DNA of 64,000 bases from Drosophila pseudoobscura (GCF_009870125.1 NC_046683.1:34611869-34675868); one strand, 5' to 3'; counted from the first letter of the stretch, positions 22,810 to 33,780 are shown. The notes: generated by a model not told the origin, from the letters alone. Translations and numbers: made by a program.

Positions 22810-23100
22810 TGTTGAGGAACGCATAATAAGTCCATCGCTAAGCGAAGAAGTAATCGCCAAAAGAGACAAAAATTTGTATACACACATATTCTAATAGCCG
22901 CTGCGACGGCATTTTTCAGTACCAAATAGACATCGAACTGGACAAGAACAAAATAAATAAAATCCATCGAGCATATTATTCGCGAACAGTGGGTAACAGA
23001 AAGAATTTTACGTTAATATTAGGGATATTGAAAAGGTTTGCAATTTTATGGTGTGGTAGTTTTATGCTGCCACTAACGGTGATAGCGTTAAAAAGTTCGT
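22810..23100 (+). repeat. 3' LTR of the plus-strand BEL/Pao fragment
   Basis: The purine tract GGGCGGGCCGGGA (22797-22809) is followed by TGTTGAGGAACGC, a standard junction into a 3' LTR. The right edge is not fixed, because it runs into the LTR of the next, oppositely oriented BEL element. The sequence is AT-rich and non-coding. Confidence 0.55.
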
Positions 23101-23551
23101 GGTTAAAAATTGGATTATTAACATAATAACTGTTGCAATTTTTCAGTTAATCAAAGTCGAGAGGTTGTATATAATTCACAATTTATTTGCATATGTAAAA
23201 CAACTTATCGCGTATGTACATATGGGGATGATTGGGCGAACGATTGATGCGACGATGTTAATCTAATAGCTGCGACGATAAGCTCAAGATTGACAATGCA
23301 AGGGCTGACGGGCCAATTGTCGGGCCCTATGCAGCGTGCTTAGACGCGAGCGAGAGCGTATGATAGCCCGAGAGCGTTAGAGCTGCTCGGGGCCGCTATT
23401 AAGCCCGTACGAGAGATTGCGATATAAGAGACGAAAGAATTCCGCTGCAAATGATCTTTGCAGTGGGGGCATTGGAAATGACAACAACAAAATTTCATTT
23501 GGGCCGCACCACTGGCAATAGCTTACAATATTTTAGCTGCTTGACCTGACA
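23101..23551 (-). repeat. 3' LTR of the minus-strand BEL element
   Basis: Minus-sense start TGTCAGGTCAAGCAGC directly follows the purine tract. The inner part matches 28885-29163, with an extra GC-rich block at about 23250-23400. The left edge (about 23101) is placed by alignment with the other LTR and is uncertain by a few bases. Confidence 0.75.
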
Positions 23552-23562
23552 TACTCCCCCTG
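23552..23562 (-). other. Polypurine tract
   Basis: Minus-sense CAGGGGGAGTA immediately before the LTR start TGTCAGG. This is the plus-strand priming site of the BEL element. Confidence 0.7.
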
Positions 23563-23574
23563 TTGGAAGCCTGA

Positions 23575-26500
23575 CTTTCAACAGCATATTTAAGGGGCAG
23601 TAGGCACAGCTTGTTGGCGCGCTTGGTGATTCCAGATGACGTCTTTAGCATAGCAACTCGGGAATCGCCATCTCGTCCAGGCAAAAGCTCGACCACTCTC
23701 GCCAGTGGCCACTTCATGGGAGGAAGATTCTCATCCTTGACAAGAACCAAATCTCCGACTGCTAAACTAGGCTTCGCAGTGCGCCACTTTGAGCGCTGCT
23801 GCAGTGACGTTATGTACTCCTCCTTCCACCGGGACCAAAAGAGCTGCTGCAGGTACGAAATGCGCTGCCAGCCGTCCATGCGATCGAAGTTTAGCTGAGT
23901 GACGTCAAGCTCAGCGAACGAAGCAGGAGGGCCATAAAGATCGGCAGGGCTCTCTGAAATTGAAACTAGAGGTCATGAATCAATCACTGCCGTGATGTGG
24001 CACAACAGCGTCCGCAGCGCGTCAAATCCAAAAACCGAGTTACCTATCGCACGGTAGATGTGGTACTTGGCCGTCTTCACTGCAGCCTCCCATAGACCAC
24101 CAAAAGGGGGGCGCGGAGGAATGAAATGCCAGTCCATAGCCTTGACCAAGCAAAAATCCAGCAGCGCCTTCTGATGGTCATCGCTGAGGACTAGGCGCTT
24201 TAATTCCATCTGCTCATTCTTAGCGTCGACAAAATTGGTTGCGTTTTCTGATCAAATTTGACGCTGCTTTCTCTGGTACATGTGAAGCGCTTTAGTCCAT
24301 GAAGAAAAGCAACTGTGGATAAGTCTGTTACAAGCTGCATAGGAACAGCCTTGATAGCGAAACAAATGAAGACGCAGACGTAGCACTTGATTGGAGCCTT
24401 GTTGCGTGCCTCCGGTTTGTAGAAAAACGGCCCACAGAAGTCCACGCCTGTGATCTTAAAAGCCATGAGAATCATCGAGCCGCTCCTTTGGAAGATCCGC
24501 CATAATATGCTCCAATACCCTGGGCTTCAGTCGAAAGCATCTTATGCACTTGTTTACTGCCTTGTTTACCGTCTTCCTCCCCCCAATAGGCCAATATTGG
24601 GATCGAATTAGTCCAAGCAAAGCTCGAGGACCAGCGTGCAGATTCCGCTCATGAAATTGGGAGATTATTGCAAGAGTCAGTGAAGTCAGCGGCCATCAAA
24701 ATCCAACGAAGAGTTTTTCAGTCAACTATCTACCCTGAGAAGTCCAAATTGATCCATGAATGGCAATAACGATGCGATTGAGCTCGATGAGGAGACTGCT
24801 CCCCTTGCCCGCAGTGACTTCATGTCCTCCCATAGCAATACCTGGGTTCCAAGTTCAATGTCTGAGACAGTGAGTCCGGGGCGCCGAATTCGGTTGCAAA
24901 ACTTGTGAATATATCCGAAAACGCGTTGCAAAGAGGCAAATGTATTCGCATACTTGGAATCAGCAACAAAGTCTATGTAGGGCGATTTACCCAGAAGAGC
25001 CTTCCGACGAAGTTTAAGGGCTGGCTTATCAGGTAGCAAGGTGGGTGGCCAGTCATCTGAGGAGCCGCAAAGAAATGGAGGACCATGAGCCCAAAGAGGT
25101 GACTCATTCAGTTCAGTCGGATGAGCCCCTCGAGACAGAATGTCGGCTGGGTTTAAAGCTGTGGGAACATAGCGCCATTCCATTTTTTGGGACATTTCCT
25201 AAATAGTTGACACTCTATTTGCAACAAATATATTAAATCTTGACAGCTAGTCCCGAATCCAAGAGAGCGCAACGACAGAATCACACCAAAAGTAGCACCT
25301 TCCCTTGAAGACATTCATTCATGCACCATAATGGCATGCACCATAAGCCTCGATGCTGGCATCGCAAAATCCGTGAACTTCCAGCGTAGAGTCTGGAAGG
25401 AGTACAAGCCGATGAAATTCAAGTCGACGAATCTGACCAAACCTGGTGCATATTTCCTGCCACTCGGTGTTCAGTGCGACTGGAAGGCTTTCATCCCAGG
25501 ACAACTTCTCTTGGCACAAACGCTGGAGAAAGATTTTGGATTTAGTAATTCCGGGACCAGCTAGTCCGAGAGGATCGTAGAATCCCGCTATGGATGACAA
25601 AACAGTGCGCCTGCAGGAATTCAAAGAAGATTGAAGGGCCGAGAACGAAAACAATAGTAGATCAGAAACCGGATCCCACGCAAGTCTTAAAGTTTTAGTC
25701 ACATGGCTGCCATCGTCGAACTTCAAAAATGTTTCCTTGTCCTCTTCCGGAAATCCATTCAGCACAGCAGGGACGTTCGAACACAATTTCCTCAATCTGA
25801 ACTGACCTCTAGATAAAATTCCAGTAGTTTGCTCCCGAATTCGGATAGCCGCTTCCTGAGAGCTGGCTCCAGATATCAAGTCATCCACGTAGAAGTCACG
25901 GCGAAGGATTTCAGCTCCAACTGGAAACGCCATCTGCTCGTCCATTGCCAACTGATGCATCGCTCGCACAGATAAATAGGAGGCTGGCTTCGTCCCATAA
26001 GTAACGGTGTCCAATTGAAACACACGCAAGTCTTCTTTCCTGGAGTTTCTCCACAGAATACACTGCAAGTTGCTATCCTCGGTCGAGACTCTTACACAAC
26101 GATACATCTTACAGTAATCGCAACGGCGTATGACCGAAATCGAGCAAGAATATGAAACAGTTTGGGTTGGATTACGGGACCAGCCATTAAAACGTCGTTC
26201 AGGGAATATCCAGATGAGGTTGAAGCGGATCTATCAAAAACGACGCGAAGCTTGGTCATAGAACTATCTTCCTTCAGGACGCAATGGTGAGGCAAAAAAT
26301 ATCGGCAGTTGCTGATTGATTTGGCAGGAACCTGAGACATATGGCCCAAATCAAGGTATTCCTTTATGAATGCTGCATACTGACATTTAACATCAGGGCG
26401 ACGATCTAATCTTCTCTCAAGGGTGAGGAATCTACGATTCTCCAAGGAGATCCAAATTATATTTTGCTGGCAGCCGAACACAATAATCGCCTTTATGTAG

Positions 26501-27150
26501 TCGACGGAAATGCTGCACAAAGTGTGCTTCACAATCTAACTCTTCTTTGGTAGACTTTACTATTGGTTCGATGCAATTGTCTACCTCCCAAAACCTCCGA
26601 AGAAGCACCTCAAGCCGATCCTCTGGACTATTATCCTCAGCAGCTACGGTCCGAGCGCGAGAGACCATCAACGAGGAACCTTTTAAACGGGAAAAACGTC
26701 CAGACACGACCCGTCCCAAGCGCGTTTTCTAAATTAAAGGCAATCCTGGCAGTAGCTTGACCTGACCAACACACAGGAGCTCGTAAAACAGACTTACGCC
26801 AATTAGCAGATCAACGCGCTGCGACCTATGAAACTCCGGATCTGCTAGTGGTATGTTCGATGGAATATTCCAGTTTTTAGTGTCAATTCCAAAGCTTGGC
26901 TGTCGATCGGTTATGCTAGGGGCTACAATAGGAGTGATGAGAGTTGAGTAATCCAATGAGCGAGAGTGCTGGCTAACGTTAACCGAAAATCCATCCGTGA
27001 CGAAGCTAGAGTCGCCTATTCCCGAGACTGCAGTCGATGATTTAATTTTTCGAAGCAGAAGCTGATTCGCAAACCGAGAAGGTATTAGATGCAACTGGGA
27101 GCCGGAATCTAGCAACGCTCGGCAGGGAACTAAAACTCCGGAACTATTTG
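23575..27150 (-). pseudogene. pol: BEL Pol of the minus-strand element, decayed
   Basis: In minus sense: protease with L-D-S-G-S-Q (27115-26729). The linker and RT start follow (26719-26092, R-V-V-F-D-R-S-A). The RT core with D-F-Y-V-D-D-L-I lies in 26107-25319, ending in RNase H start H-G-F-C-D-A-S-I. RNase H end is 25195-24722 ([10 protein letters not shown]). Integrase core is 24475-23973 (C-G-P-F, P-F-G-G-L-W-E-A) and the C-terminal module 23879-23575 (L-V-L-V-K-D-E-N-L-P-P-M-K-W). At least six frame breaks separate these, and the integrase D-N motif region near 24230 is damaged. Motif order and spacing match the plus-strand BEL copy at 10.8-14.9 kb. Confidence 0.85.
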
Positions 27151-27153
27151 TGA

Positions 27154-28587
27154 CTAAGACCGTAGCCGTGGCAAGTAGAACAACACCATTCCTGAGATCT
27201 TTGGCAATAAGGGCAGACGAGGGGGCTCAGTGGTATGCTCAGACGGCGTAGACTCAGACAGCGCAGACTGAGATGGAGTATACGGCGCTGATTTCCCTTG
27301 GACTGCGGTATCTTCAGGGCTACCAATATGAAGGAGGGTATGGTGTCTGCCCCCGCAGGTACGACAGTTGCTCGAGGTGCACTGAAGTAATCGATGCCCT
27401 GTTCTGAGACAATTTATACACAATGAAAGCCGCTTGGCTGGCTTATGGCGATTTGTGGGGGACAGTGCCTTAAACTTCTGACAGTGCTGGACCTCGTGAG
27501 CACCATCGTTGCACAGCGCGCAGCGTGCTACGGTTTGGTTCGTTGTAACCAATGTGGACGTAGAATTATTATGCTTTCTACTTCTGCCCACCTGACTGCT
27601 CGACGCATAGCTTGCCATAGAAAAGTCCATCGTCTCCAATGATCTGCATCGCTGATCCAAGAACGAGGCCATAGATTCCCACGTCGGAATTAAGTTTGCG
27701 AATGCGCGGTCGTTGAATCGTTCCTCCCACTTCTCTTGACTCGCTGGATCCAGTTTTCGGAGAAGCTCCTCCACGACGATGCATCCTGCGATCTGCTCAG
27801 TGGTGCACAAGCCCTGGAGCGCGCGCATTTGTGAATTGAACTTTTCTGAAAGCTCCCGAAGCATGACCACTGACACAGGTTCCACAGCCTGGAGCGCCAA
27901 GATCTCAGTGATGTGTGCCTGAAAGACCAATCGCCGATTATTGAATCTGTTTTCCAACAAATCTAATGCCACAGCATAATTGCCTTCTGAGATTTCGAGC
28001 GACCGAACAGTCTCCAATGCCGAATCCCGCAGACAGGAACGCAAATGCTGGAGCTTTTCTATGTTTGTTATGTCCGGATGGCTGTCGATGATGGTGGCAA
28101 ACATTGAATAAAAGTCCGTCCAGTTCGCATACCCGCGGTTCGCATACGTCGGCAATTGTATAGGAGGCAGGGATGGTACTTGTCTACGGTGAGGTAGAAA
28201 TTGCGAACCGGCAAAATTAACCGTAGTGTTTTCTCCGGCCAAGGTAGAATGAAACGGCATGCGGCCGCTACTCTTAGCCATTTCCCTCATAATCGCCGCC
28301 TTCAGCGAGCTTGCCAGTAACTCAAAAATGTCACACAAACCACTGTGAATTTCGCTTCGATCCAATTCCTCAAGCTCGCCGTGAAACGTCTCAAATTTGC
28401 CGATCAACTTCTCGACTTGCTCTTGCTTTACCACGAGCATGTAGTAGTCACAGTCCAACGACTCATTCTGACAAGCGGTAGCTAACCTTTTCATTTTCTC
28501 GCATAATTCCGTTGACTTAAGCTTCAAAAAAGACACCCTGTTTTGCTCACTGGTCATTGTAATTTCGTTACCAGCATTAATTTCCAT
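27154..28587 (-). CDS. gag: BEL Gag (open frame, about 477 aa)
   Basis: Gag of the minus-strand BEL element. I place the start at the ATG at 28587 (M-E-I-N-A-G-N-E-I), about 280 nt from the PBS; the frame is open further upstream without a better ATG. A helical N-terminus is followed by the DUF1759-type core (I-Q-L-P-T-Y, W-T-D-F-Y-S-M-F, K-L-Q-H-L-R-S-C-L) and the E-I-L-A-L-Q-A-V-E region. C-terminal knuckles include C-A-L-C..H..C, C-I-N-C-L-R-T-G-H and C-R-T-C-G-G-R-H-H. The reading frame survives although pol is wrecked. Pol begins just below in another frame. Confidence 0.85.
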   Translation of the reverse strand: MEINAGNEITMTSEQNRVSFLKLKSTELCEKMKRLATACQNESLDCDYYMLVVKQEQVEKLIGKFETFHGELEELDRSEIHSGLCDIFELLASSLKAAIMREMAKSSGRMPFHSTLAGENTTVNFAGSQFLPHRRQVPSLPPIQLPTYANRGYANWTDFYSMFATIIDSHPDITNIEKLQHLRSCLRDSALETVRSLEISEGNYAVALDLLENRFNNRRLVFQAHITEILALQAVEPVSVVMLRELSEKFNSQMRALQGLCTTEQIAGCIVVEELLRKLDPASQEKWEERFNDRAFANLIPTWESMASFLDQRCRSLETMDFSMASYASSSQVGRSRKHNNSTSTLVTTNQTVARCALCNDGAHEVQHCQKFKALSPTNRHKPAKRLSLCINCLRTGHRLLQCTSSNCRTCGGRHHTLLHIGSPEDTAVQGKSAPYTPSQSALSESTPSEHTTEPPRLPLLPKISGMVLFYLPRLRS

Positions 28588-28863
28588 GGTAGCGGTAGCG
28601 TTAGCAGAAATACCAACTTCTCTAGCGGGAAGATGATCGCAAAGAGTAACACGAGCAATAGACGACAAGAACCGAGCCCAGCAAGCGAACAGCTATGTAC
28701 GAACTGTATATACAAAGGCGACCGGTGTAAGAAACGTTTCTTGCGGAAAGATGACCGAAAAGAGAAGCGCAAGCCAACAGCTACACTGGTTGAGATGGCA
28801 ATTAGTTTATATCTTTGAGTGCTATATTGGTCTGTGATTGCACTGATGGATTATTTATTGCAC

Positions 28864-28882
28864 AATCACGTCGGGGTTACCA
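28864..28882 (-). other. Primer-binding site, tRNA-Trp type with one change
   Basis: Minus-sense TGGTAACCCCGACGTGATT lies two bases inside the LTR end. It differs from the PBS at 9119 at the fifth base (A for G) and at the last base. Primer assignment to tRNA-Trp is by complementarity. Confidence 0.8.
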
Positions 28883-28884
28883 AA

Positions 28885-29163
28885 TGTTAAGCTATTAAGC
28901 GTTTTTAATAAATGTTGCAATTTGAAGTTAATGAAAGTCGAGAGGCTGTTTATAATTCACAATTTATTTGCATATGTAAACCGACTTATCGCGTATGTAC
29001 ATATGGGGGTGATTGGGCGAACGAGGGGACGCTGTTAAGCCGAGTACGAGAGATTGCGATATAAGAGGCGAAAGAGGCATTGGAAATGACAACAACAAAA
29101 TGCATTTCCTTTGGGCCGCACCACTGGCAACAATTTACAATATTTAAGTTGCTTGACCCGACA
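28885..29163 (-). repeat. 5' LTR of the minus-strand BEL element
   Basis: 279 bp. In minus sense it runs from TGTCGGGTCAAGC to AGCTTAACA, directly before the PBS. It matches the 3' LTR apart from a roughly 150-bp internal deletion. Confidence 0.8.
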
Positions 29164-30279
29164 AACATGTTGAGGTTGAATATAACTTTTATTAGAGCCG
29201 ACATCGATTCATGTCGATTCATGTAGTTGACGTTTCTAGTATGAAGACTTGGGTTTTTCTCCATTGGTTCTGGTTTTGGTAGTGACTTTGGTGCGATCGG
29301 ACGATTCGGAATGTTATTCTGAGGGAATTGTTGACGGGGATAACTCTGTGTAACTTGTGATGTTTGGTAATTACAGTTTTGTCGGGGGGAATAGAAGGTT
29401 TGTACTAATTATATTGGTAGTGCTGAGGAGGCCTAAAGTTGTTATAATTGATATTTGATCGGTGTGCTTGAATTGATTTTTGGTTTGCTCCCCAAATCCA
29501 ATAGTGGGTGTTTTGGCGTTAGAATAATTAGAACGATAGTTCTGGTTTTCTAGTTTTAAACAAAGATGTAGAGCTGATGGGAGGTCTATTGCTTCTTTCA
29601 TACCCAGGAGTCGAGGAAGATCTTCTCGTGGTCCTCTGACAAAAGTATCTAATGCTTTATCGCGGTATAATTTGGTCTTTAATTGTTCTGCTTCTCTTCC
29701 CAATTCCTCGCAACCTATTTTATTTAGAATCAGTGACATTTGCTGATAAACAACTTGGTGATAATCTTCCACTGAGTGTTGATTTCCCTGCACCAGCATG
29801 GTCATCGGGTCTTTCTTGTCACCATAGTGTAGGGTCAAAAATTTTGAAAAACCGTTCCAATTCAGAGGAATGTTATATGATTCCAGTGCCGTACCGGCAT
29901 TTCCGACTATCTTGTATCGAATGACTTGGAGGATCGCGAAGAACTTTCGGGTCCCTACTATGTCTTCGTAGTTCCCTAGAATCCTATCTATCCCCTTCTT
30001 CCAAGAACTAAAGACGGATAGGCTTCCAGAAAATTCCCGAATACTTTTCACTAGGTCTGGGATTTTGTCATAGTCACTCAAATTATGAGGAAGTGCTGGG
30101 TTTACTTCTTGATCAATGTCGTTGAGAAAGTCGGTGTTGGGGTTAGGTGAGGATCGTTCGAATAAAGTGTTCACTAAATTGGTTACCAAGGATGTAATTT
30201 CTTGCCTACTCATATTTGTACCAGCACTGGGGCCTTGAACCAGAACGGCAGATCTGATTAGACTATTAGGGTCTGCCAT
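29164..30279 (-). pseudogene. gag: Errantivirus-like Gag (Gypsy superfamily), frameshifted and truncated
   Basis: Minus-strand Gag beginning at the ATG at 30279 (M-A-D-P-N-S-L-I-R). The open part covers 302 codons. It has a capsid-like core with F-S-G-S-L-S-V-F-S-S-W, I-V-G-N-A-G-T-A-L, L-T-L-H-Y-G-D-K-K-D and H-S-V-E-D-Y-H, as in the 17.6/297/ZAM-type Gags, which lack zinc knuckles. A frameshift near 29385 moves the C-terminal tail (P-E-P-M-E-K-N-P..N-V-N-Y-M-N-R) into another frame, readable to about 29171. There a BEL LTR cuts it. It shares polarity with the env and LTR remnants at 7.4-15.8 kb and may be the other end of the same old insertion. Confidence 0.8.
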
Positions 30280-30521
30280 AATGTAAAACTATTAAGTATT
30301 TGTAGGATATGAATACGTTTTTTAAAATATGTAAATAGGTATTTTGTTTGTTTTAACTTTTGTAGGTTTTTTTTTCTTTTCTCACTTTGGGGTTTTTGTT
30401 TCCCGTTTTATATTTTTTGTATCGCGCGGAAAATTTATTTTTTAAGCGTTTCCCTTTTGTGAATTTTTTCTTCACTTTATTTTGTTTTGACTTAAAAAAA
30501 ATGTATTTTGGTTTTTATTTT
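30280..30521 (-). other. Errantivirus-like leader, part 1 (AT-rich)
   Basis: A-rich in minus sense, non-coding, between gag and the Helitron insertion. No open frame or motif beyond homopolymer runs. Confidence 0.5.
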
Positions 30522-31646
30522 TATACCCGATACTCAAAATGAGTATTGGGGTATATTAGATTTGTGGTAAAAGTGGATGTGTGTAACGCCCAGAAGGAAT
30601 CGTTTCCGACCCCATAAAGTATATATATTCTTGATCAGCATCAATAGCCGAGTCGATTGAGCCATGTCTGTCTGTCCGTCCGTCCGTCTGTCCGTCCGTC
30701 CGTCTGTCCGTCTGTCCGTCCCCTTCAGCGCCTAATGCTCAAAGACTATAAGAGCTAGAGCAACGATGTTTTGGATCCAGACTTCTGTGATATGTCACTG
30801 CTACAAAAATATTTCAAAACTTTGCCCCGCCCACTTCCGCTCCCACAAAGGGCAAAAATCTGTGGCATCCACAATTTTAAAGATACGAGAAAACAAAAAA
30901 CGCAGAATCGTAGAGAATGACCATATCTTTTAGACTGCAGAATCTGAATTGGATCGTATTACTATTATAGCCAGCATCAAGAAAACAATTTCATTTTTTC
31001 TCGCCCTGTCTCTCTCTAACACACAGGTAGCATAGGCGGCTTTGCTTAGAGTAAAACATTAGCGCCTAGATCTCAGAGACTATAAAAGCTAGTGCAACCA
31101 AATTTGGTATCCACACTCCTAATATATCGGACCGAGACGAGTTTGTTTCAACATTTTGCCACACCCCCTTCCGCCCCCGCAAAGGATGCAAGTCTGGGGA
31201 TATTCACAAATCTCAGAGACTATTAAAGCTAGAGTAACCAAATTTAGTATCCGCACTCCTGTTAGATCTCACTAGAAAACGTATATCTCAAAATTTCGCC
31301 CCACCCCCTTCCGCCCCCACAAAGGACGAAAATCTGTTGCATCCACAATATTGAGGATACGAGAAAACTAAAAACGCAGAATCATAGATAATGACCATAT
31401 CTATCAGATTGGTGAATCTGGATCAGATCAGATCATTTTTATAGCCAAAAGGAACAAATCAATTTGCAGTGGCTACGCAGCGCCCGACGTCACGCTCAGA
31501 CTGATTTTCTGTTTCTCTCGCACGCACTCTTTGTCGTGTTGTTAAATATTAGCGGCGTCTGCCGGAGGAGAGCCATACTGACTTAGTATCGGGTATAACC
31601 GTAGAGTTGCGGTGTCCGCAGCAACTCACAACGTTCCCCCTCGTTT
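30522..31646 (+). mobile_element. Helitron-like SGM/ISY-type repeat, complete copy
   Basis: Core 30522-31597 begins TATACCCGATAC and ends GTATCGGGTATA, a 12-bp terminal inverted match. The first 34 bp also fold on themselves (ATACTCAAAATGAGTAT). A (TCTGTCCG)-type microsatellite lies at about 30665-30720. The copy near 40597 shares roughly 49 further bases after the core (to about 31646), including the hairpin GCGG-TGT-CCGC, so the family's true 3' end lies there. No ORF, so non-autonomous. I recognise it as the SGM/ISY-type repeat of obscura-group flies. It lies inside the leader of the errantivirus-like element. Confidence 0.8.
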
Positions 31647-31950
31647 CTGTTGTTTTGTTTTTGTTTTTTACTTACCTTAACATGTTGGATGTAGCTCCTC
31701 CAACGGGGGATCCGGAATTGGTCTCTTTTATGATGGTATCACCTTACTGAGGTTCCTAGAATTCGCTCCTTTTTGTTTGGTTTTCCTGAGCTGGGAACTT
31801 TCAGGAATTGGAGTCACCGATGGGTTATACCGGACAATACTACGAAATATTGTGAGTCGAAACGGTAATTATGTTTGAGACCGATGGCTGCAAGTTTCGG
31901 CAGTTTTCGTACGTTCACGTAAACTTTTTGTTGTGTTGTTCACTAGTCAG
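31647..31950 (-). other. Errantivirus-like leader, part 2
   Basis: Non-coding sequence between the Helitron and the PBS. Together with 30280-30521 it gives a leader of roughly 550 nt once the Helitron is removed. Confidence 0.5.
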
Positions 31951-31968
31951 GTCCCTGCTCGGGCGCCA
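31951..31968 (-). other. Primer-binding site, tRNA-Lys(UUU)-like
   Basis: Minus-sense TGGCGCCCGAGCAGGGAC differs at one base from the complement of the tRNA-Lys(UUU) 3' end, and the change can pair as G-U. The same 18-mer is the PBS of the Ulysses-like element at 59043-59060. Confidence 0.8.
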
Positions 31969-32303
31969 GTTAATTTTATCCTTATTGGAAGGACAAAATA
32001 AAAGATGGTTTTTATTCGGTTCAATTTGCCGAAGTACTTTTATTGAATATCAGAATGTGACTGCTTAAATATAGAATTATAATTCTTAAAGAAACCTATC
32101 GCTTATCGCGGCAGAGGAACTTCGGCAGTGGCCGAATTGCTGGGGTCATCAGAATTATTGTAGGCGGCGGCGTCGGTGGCGACAGCGGAGTTGTAGTCAT
32201 TGACCGGCAATAGGAAATCAATGTTGCTGGTCGATGTTGGGGGTAAAGAACAGCGGAGTCATCAGAATTGCATTGTCGACATTATCGCAGTCGCGACGTC
32301 GAA
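31969..32303 (-). repeat. Truncated 5' LTR of the errantivirus-like element
   Basis: Matches 7430-7765 with about 3% mismatch by eye and abuts the PBS, so it is the 5' LTR. Homology stops at about 32303, so the U3 half is lost. Confidence 0.75.
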
Positions 32304-32305
32304 GA

Positions 32306-32575
32306 GTGGGGAAAATGTTTGTTCAGCTGATTTCCTTAATAGCAGGCGCTGGAGTGTGATTAAGTCTGAGGCACAAGTTGTTGAAGACGTGCTTCAGTTT
32401 CTCGCCTTCCACGTAAGGAACTCAATGGATCCTAAGGCTGCTTGCGATGTTAGCATTAGCCTGTTCATGGAGCTGTAGCTTAAACTGGGCTTCCATATTC
32501 TCTATCTCTTGTGTGAGGTTTTGGGTCTCACTCTGTTTGTCCTCGAGAAACTGAACTCTTTTTGTGAGATTATGA
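32306..32575 (-). other. Unassigned coding-like fragment, charged and coiled-coil-like
   Basis: In minus sense about 50 codons are open up to 32575 (Q-F-L-E-D-K-Q-S-E-T-Q-N, E-I-E-N-M-E-A-Q-F-K-L-Q-L), ending at a TGA near 32425. Another short open piece follows (L-K-H-V-F-N-N-L-C-L-R-L). Heptad-like spacing and charge suggest a coiled coil. I do not recognise it as any retroelement protein here. It lies between the broken LTR and a Helitron fragment. It could be a relic host exon or an unfamiliar gag. Confidence 0.3.
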
Positions 32576-32876
32576 GGACGAAAATGTGAGGCATCTACAA
32601 TTTTGAAGATACGAGAAAACTAAAAACGCAGAATCATAGACAATGACCGTATCTATCAGATTGCTGAATCTGGATCAGATCGGATCATTTTTATAGCCAA
32701 AAGGAACAAATCTATTTGCAGTGGCTACGCAGCGCCCGACGTCACGCTCAGACTGATTTTCTGTCTCTCTCGCACGCACTCTTTGTCGTGTCGTTAAATA
32801 TTAGCGGCGTCTGCCGGAGGAGAGCCATACTGACTAAGTATCGGGTATAAATGTAGAGTTGCGGCGTCCGCAGCAA
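32576..32876 (+). mobile_element. Helitron-like SGM/ISY-type repeat, 3' fragment
   Basis: Matches the last 275 bp or so of the copies at 30522 and 40597, through GTATCGGGTATA at 32849, plus about 27 bp of the shared tail with the hairpin (GCGGCGTCCGC). Confidence 0.8.
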
Positions 32877-33540
32877 TATTGCTTTCGCCAATATTGAGTG
32901 ACTCTGGAGTGTTTGAAATCAGGTTTCAACACACGGACCTGTCGCTGGGGACCCGTTGACAGCGCTGAGATGTTGGTAAGCTCCTTATGCTTGGATTATA
33001 CATCAGCTGATTTGTTGTTGCTTGCAGGTTCCACGGAAAAACGCACTTGTTGATGGAGCGTATCACTTGCACGTTATGTTCTTCTCGAGTAATTTCACTC
33101 ATATATGTATTCCAGAATGAAAAATATATTTCCCCTGCCACATACTCACTGACTCTTTCTCATCCAGAGGCGCCCCCTGGATGAGCAAACGAGATAAAAC
33201 GGCTGGTACATCGCAAGTGGGCAAGAAAGAGAAAGAGATTTTCAATGGACGGTGCGGAAACAAATAAAGTATTGGCCATCTGATAGTCTGAAGATTGACG
33301 GAGTGCCAGAACTAACATTAGCTCGAGCTCGGTTTTTCTATATTTCTCATCTCCGTCGTTCCATCTCTAATCACAAATGCAAGCAGATATGCTCGATATA
33401 TGTCCCTTTAGTGAATAGCGATGCCTAAAAGAGCAAAAGAGAGCATCGTCTCCGATACTAATTTCAGCGTTTATCTATCAGACATGGTCGGGTTTTCACT
33501 TTAAGAAAAACTTTTCGATTACTTTCTAACTAAAGTGAAC
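32877..33540. other. Unassigned DNA
   Basis: No gene or named element recognised. A 9-bp inverted repeat CTCATCCAG/CTGGATGAG lies at 33159-33185. A minus-strand open frame at 32926-33141 shows no known domain. Confidence 0.4.
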
Positions 33541-33780
33541 GTACACTTAGGGAGATACGTGAGTGGGCGGAAGAGGTAGGACTCAGTATCAACGCGGACA
33601 AAACGGACCTCATCCTCTTTAACAAGAGTTACAAGGTATCGATATGGACCCCCCCCCCAAAAATTGACCAAACTTGGCTGACTCCAAAAGCACAGGTAAA
33701 ATACCTAGGCACAGTACTGGACAGCAAGCTGGCATGGAGACCCAATGTAGTGGAAAGGGTGAAGAAGGCCACCATTAAAT
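33541..33780 (+). pseudogene. LOA-like RT fragment, left part
   Basis: Plus-strand RT C-terminal sequence (E-W-A-E-E-V-G-L-S-I, K-Y-L-G-T-V-L-D-S-K-L-A-W-R) ending V-K-K-A-T-I. It continues at 38464 (I-A-L-Y-A-S-K-K), because a CR1-like element is inserted between. A poly-C run lies near 33649-33657. It resembles the minus-strand LOA-like relic (V-K-K-A-T-T-A-L-Y at 6.4 kb). Confidence 0.75.

Larger units (their letters stand above)
23101..29163 (-). mobile_element. BEL/Pao LTR retrotransposon, minus strand, inactive
   Basis: Complete layout in minus sense: 5' LTR 28885-29163, PBS, gag 28587-27154, pol from about 27150 to 23575, purine tract 23552-23562, 3' LTR about 23101-23551. The LTRs align over most of their length, but the 5' LTR lacks about 150-170 bp present in the 3' LTR (about 23250-23400). 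Pol is broken in many places. The right end abuts errantivirus-like gag and the left end abuts another BEL LTR, so no matching target duplication could be read. Confidence 0.85.

Noticed and set aside
30665..30725. (TCTGTCCG)n run as an independent microsatellite locus
   Set aside because: It is an internal part of the Helitron-like repeat and recurs in each copy.
33159..33185. 9-bp inverted repeat as a terminator or transposon end
   Set aside because: Isolated short palindrome without a paired end, target duplication or gene context.
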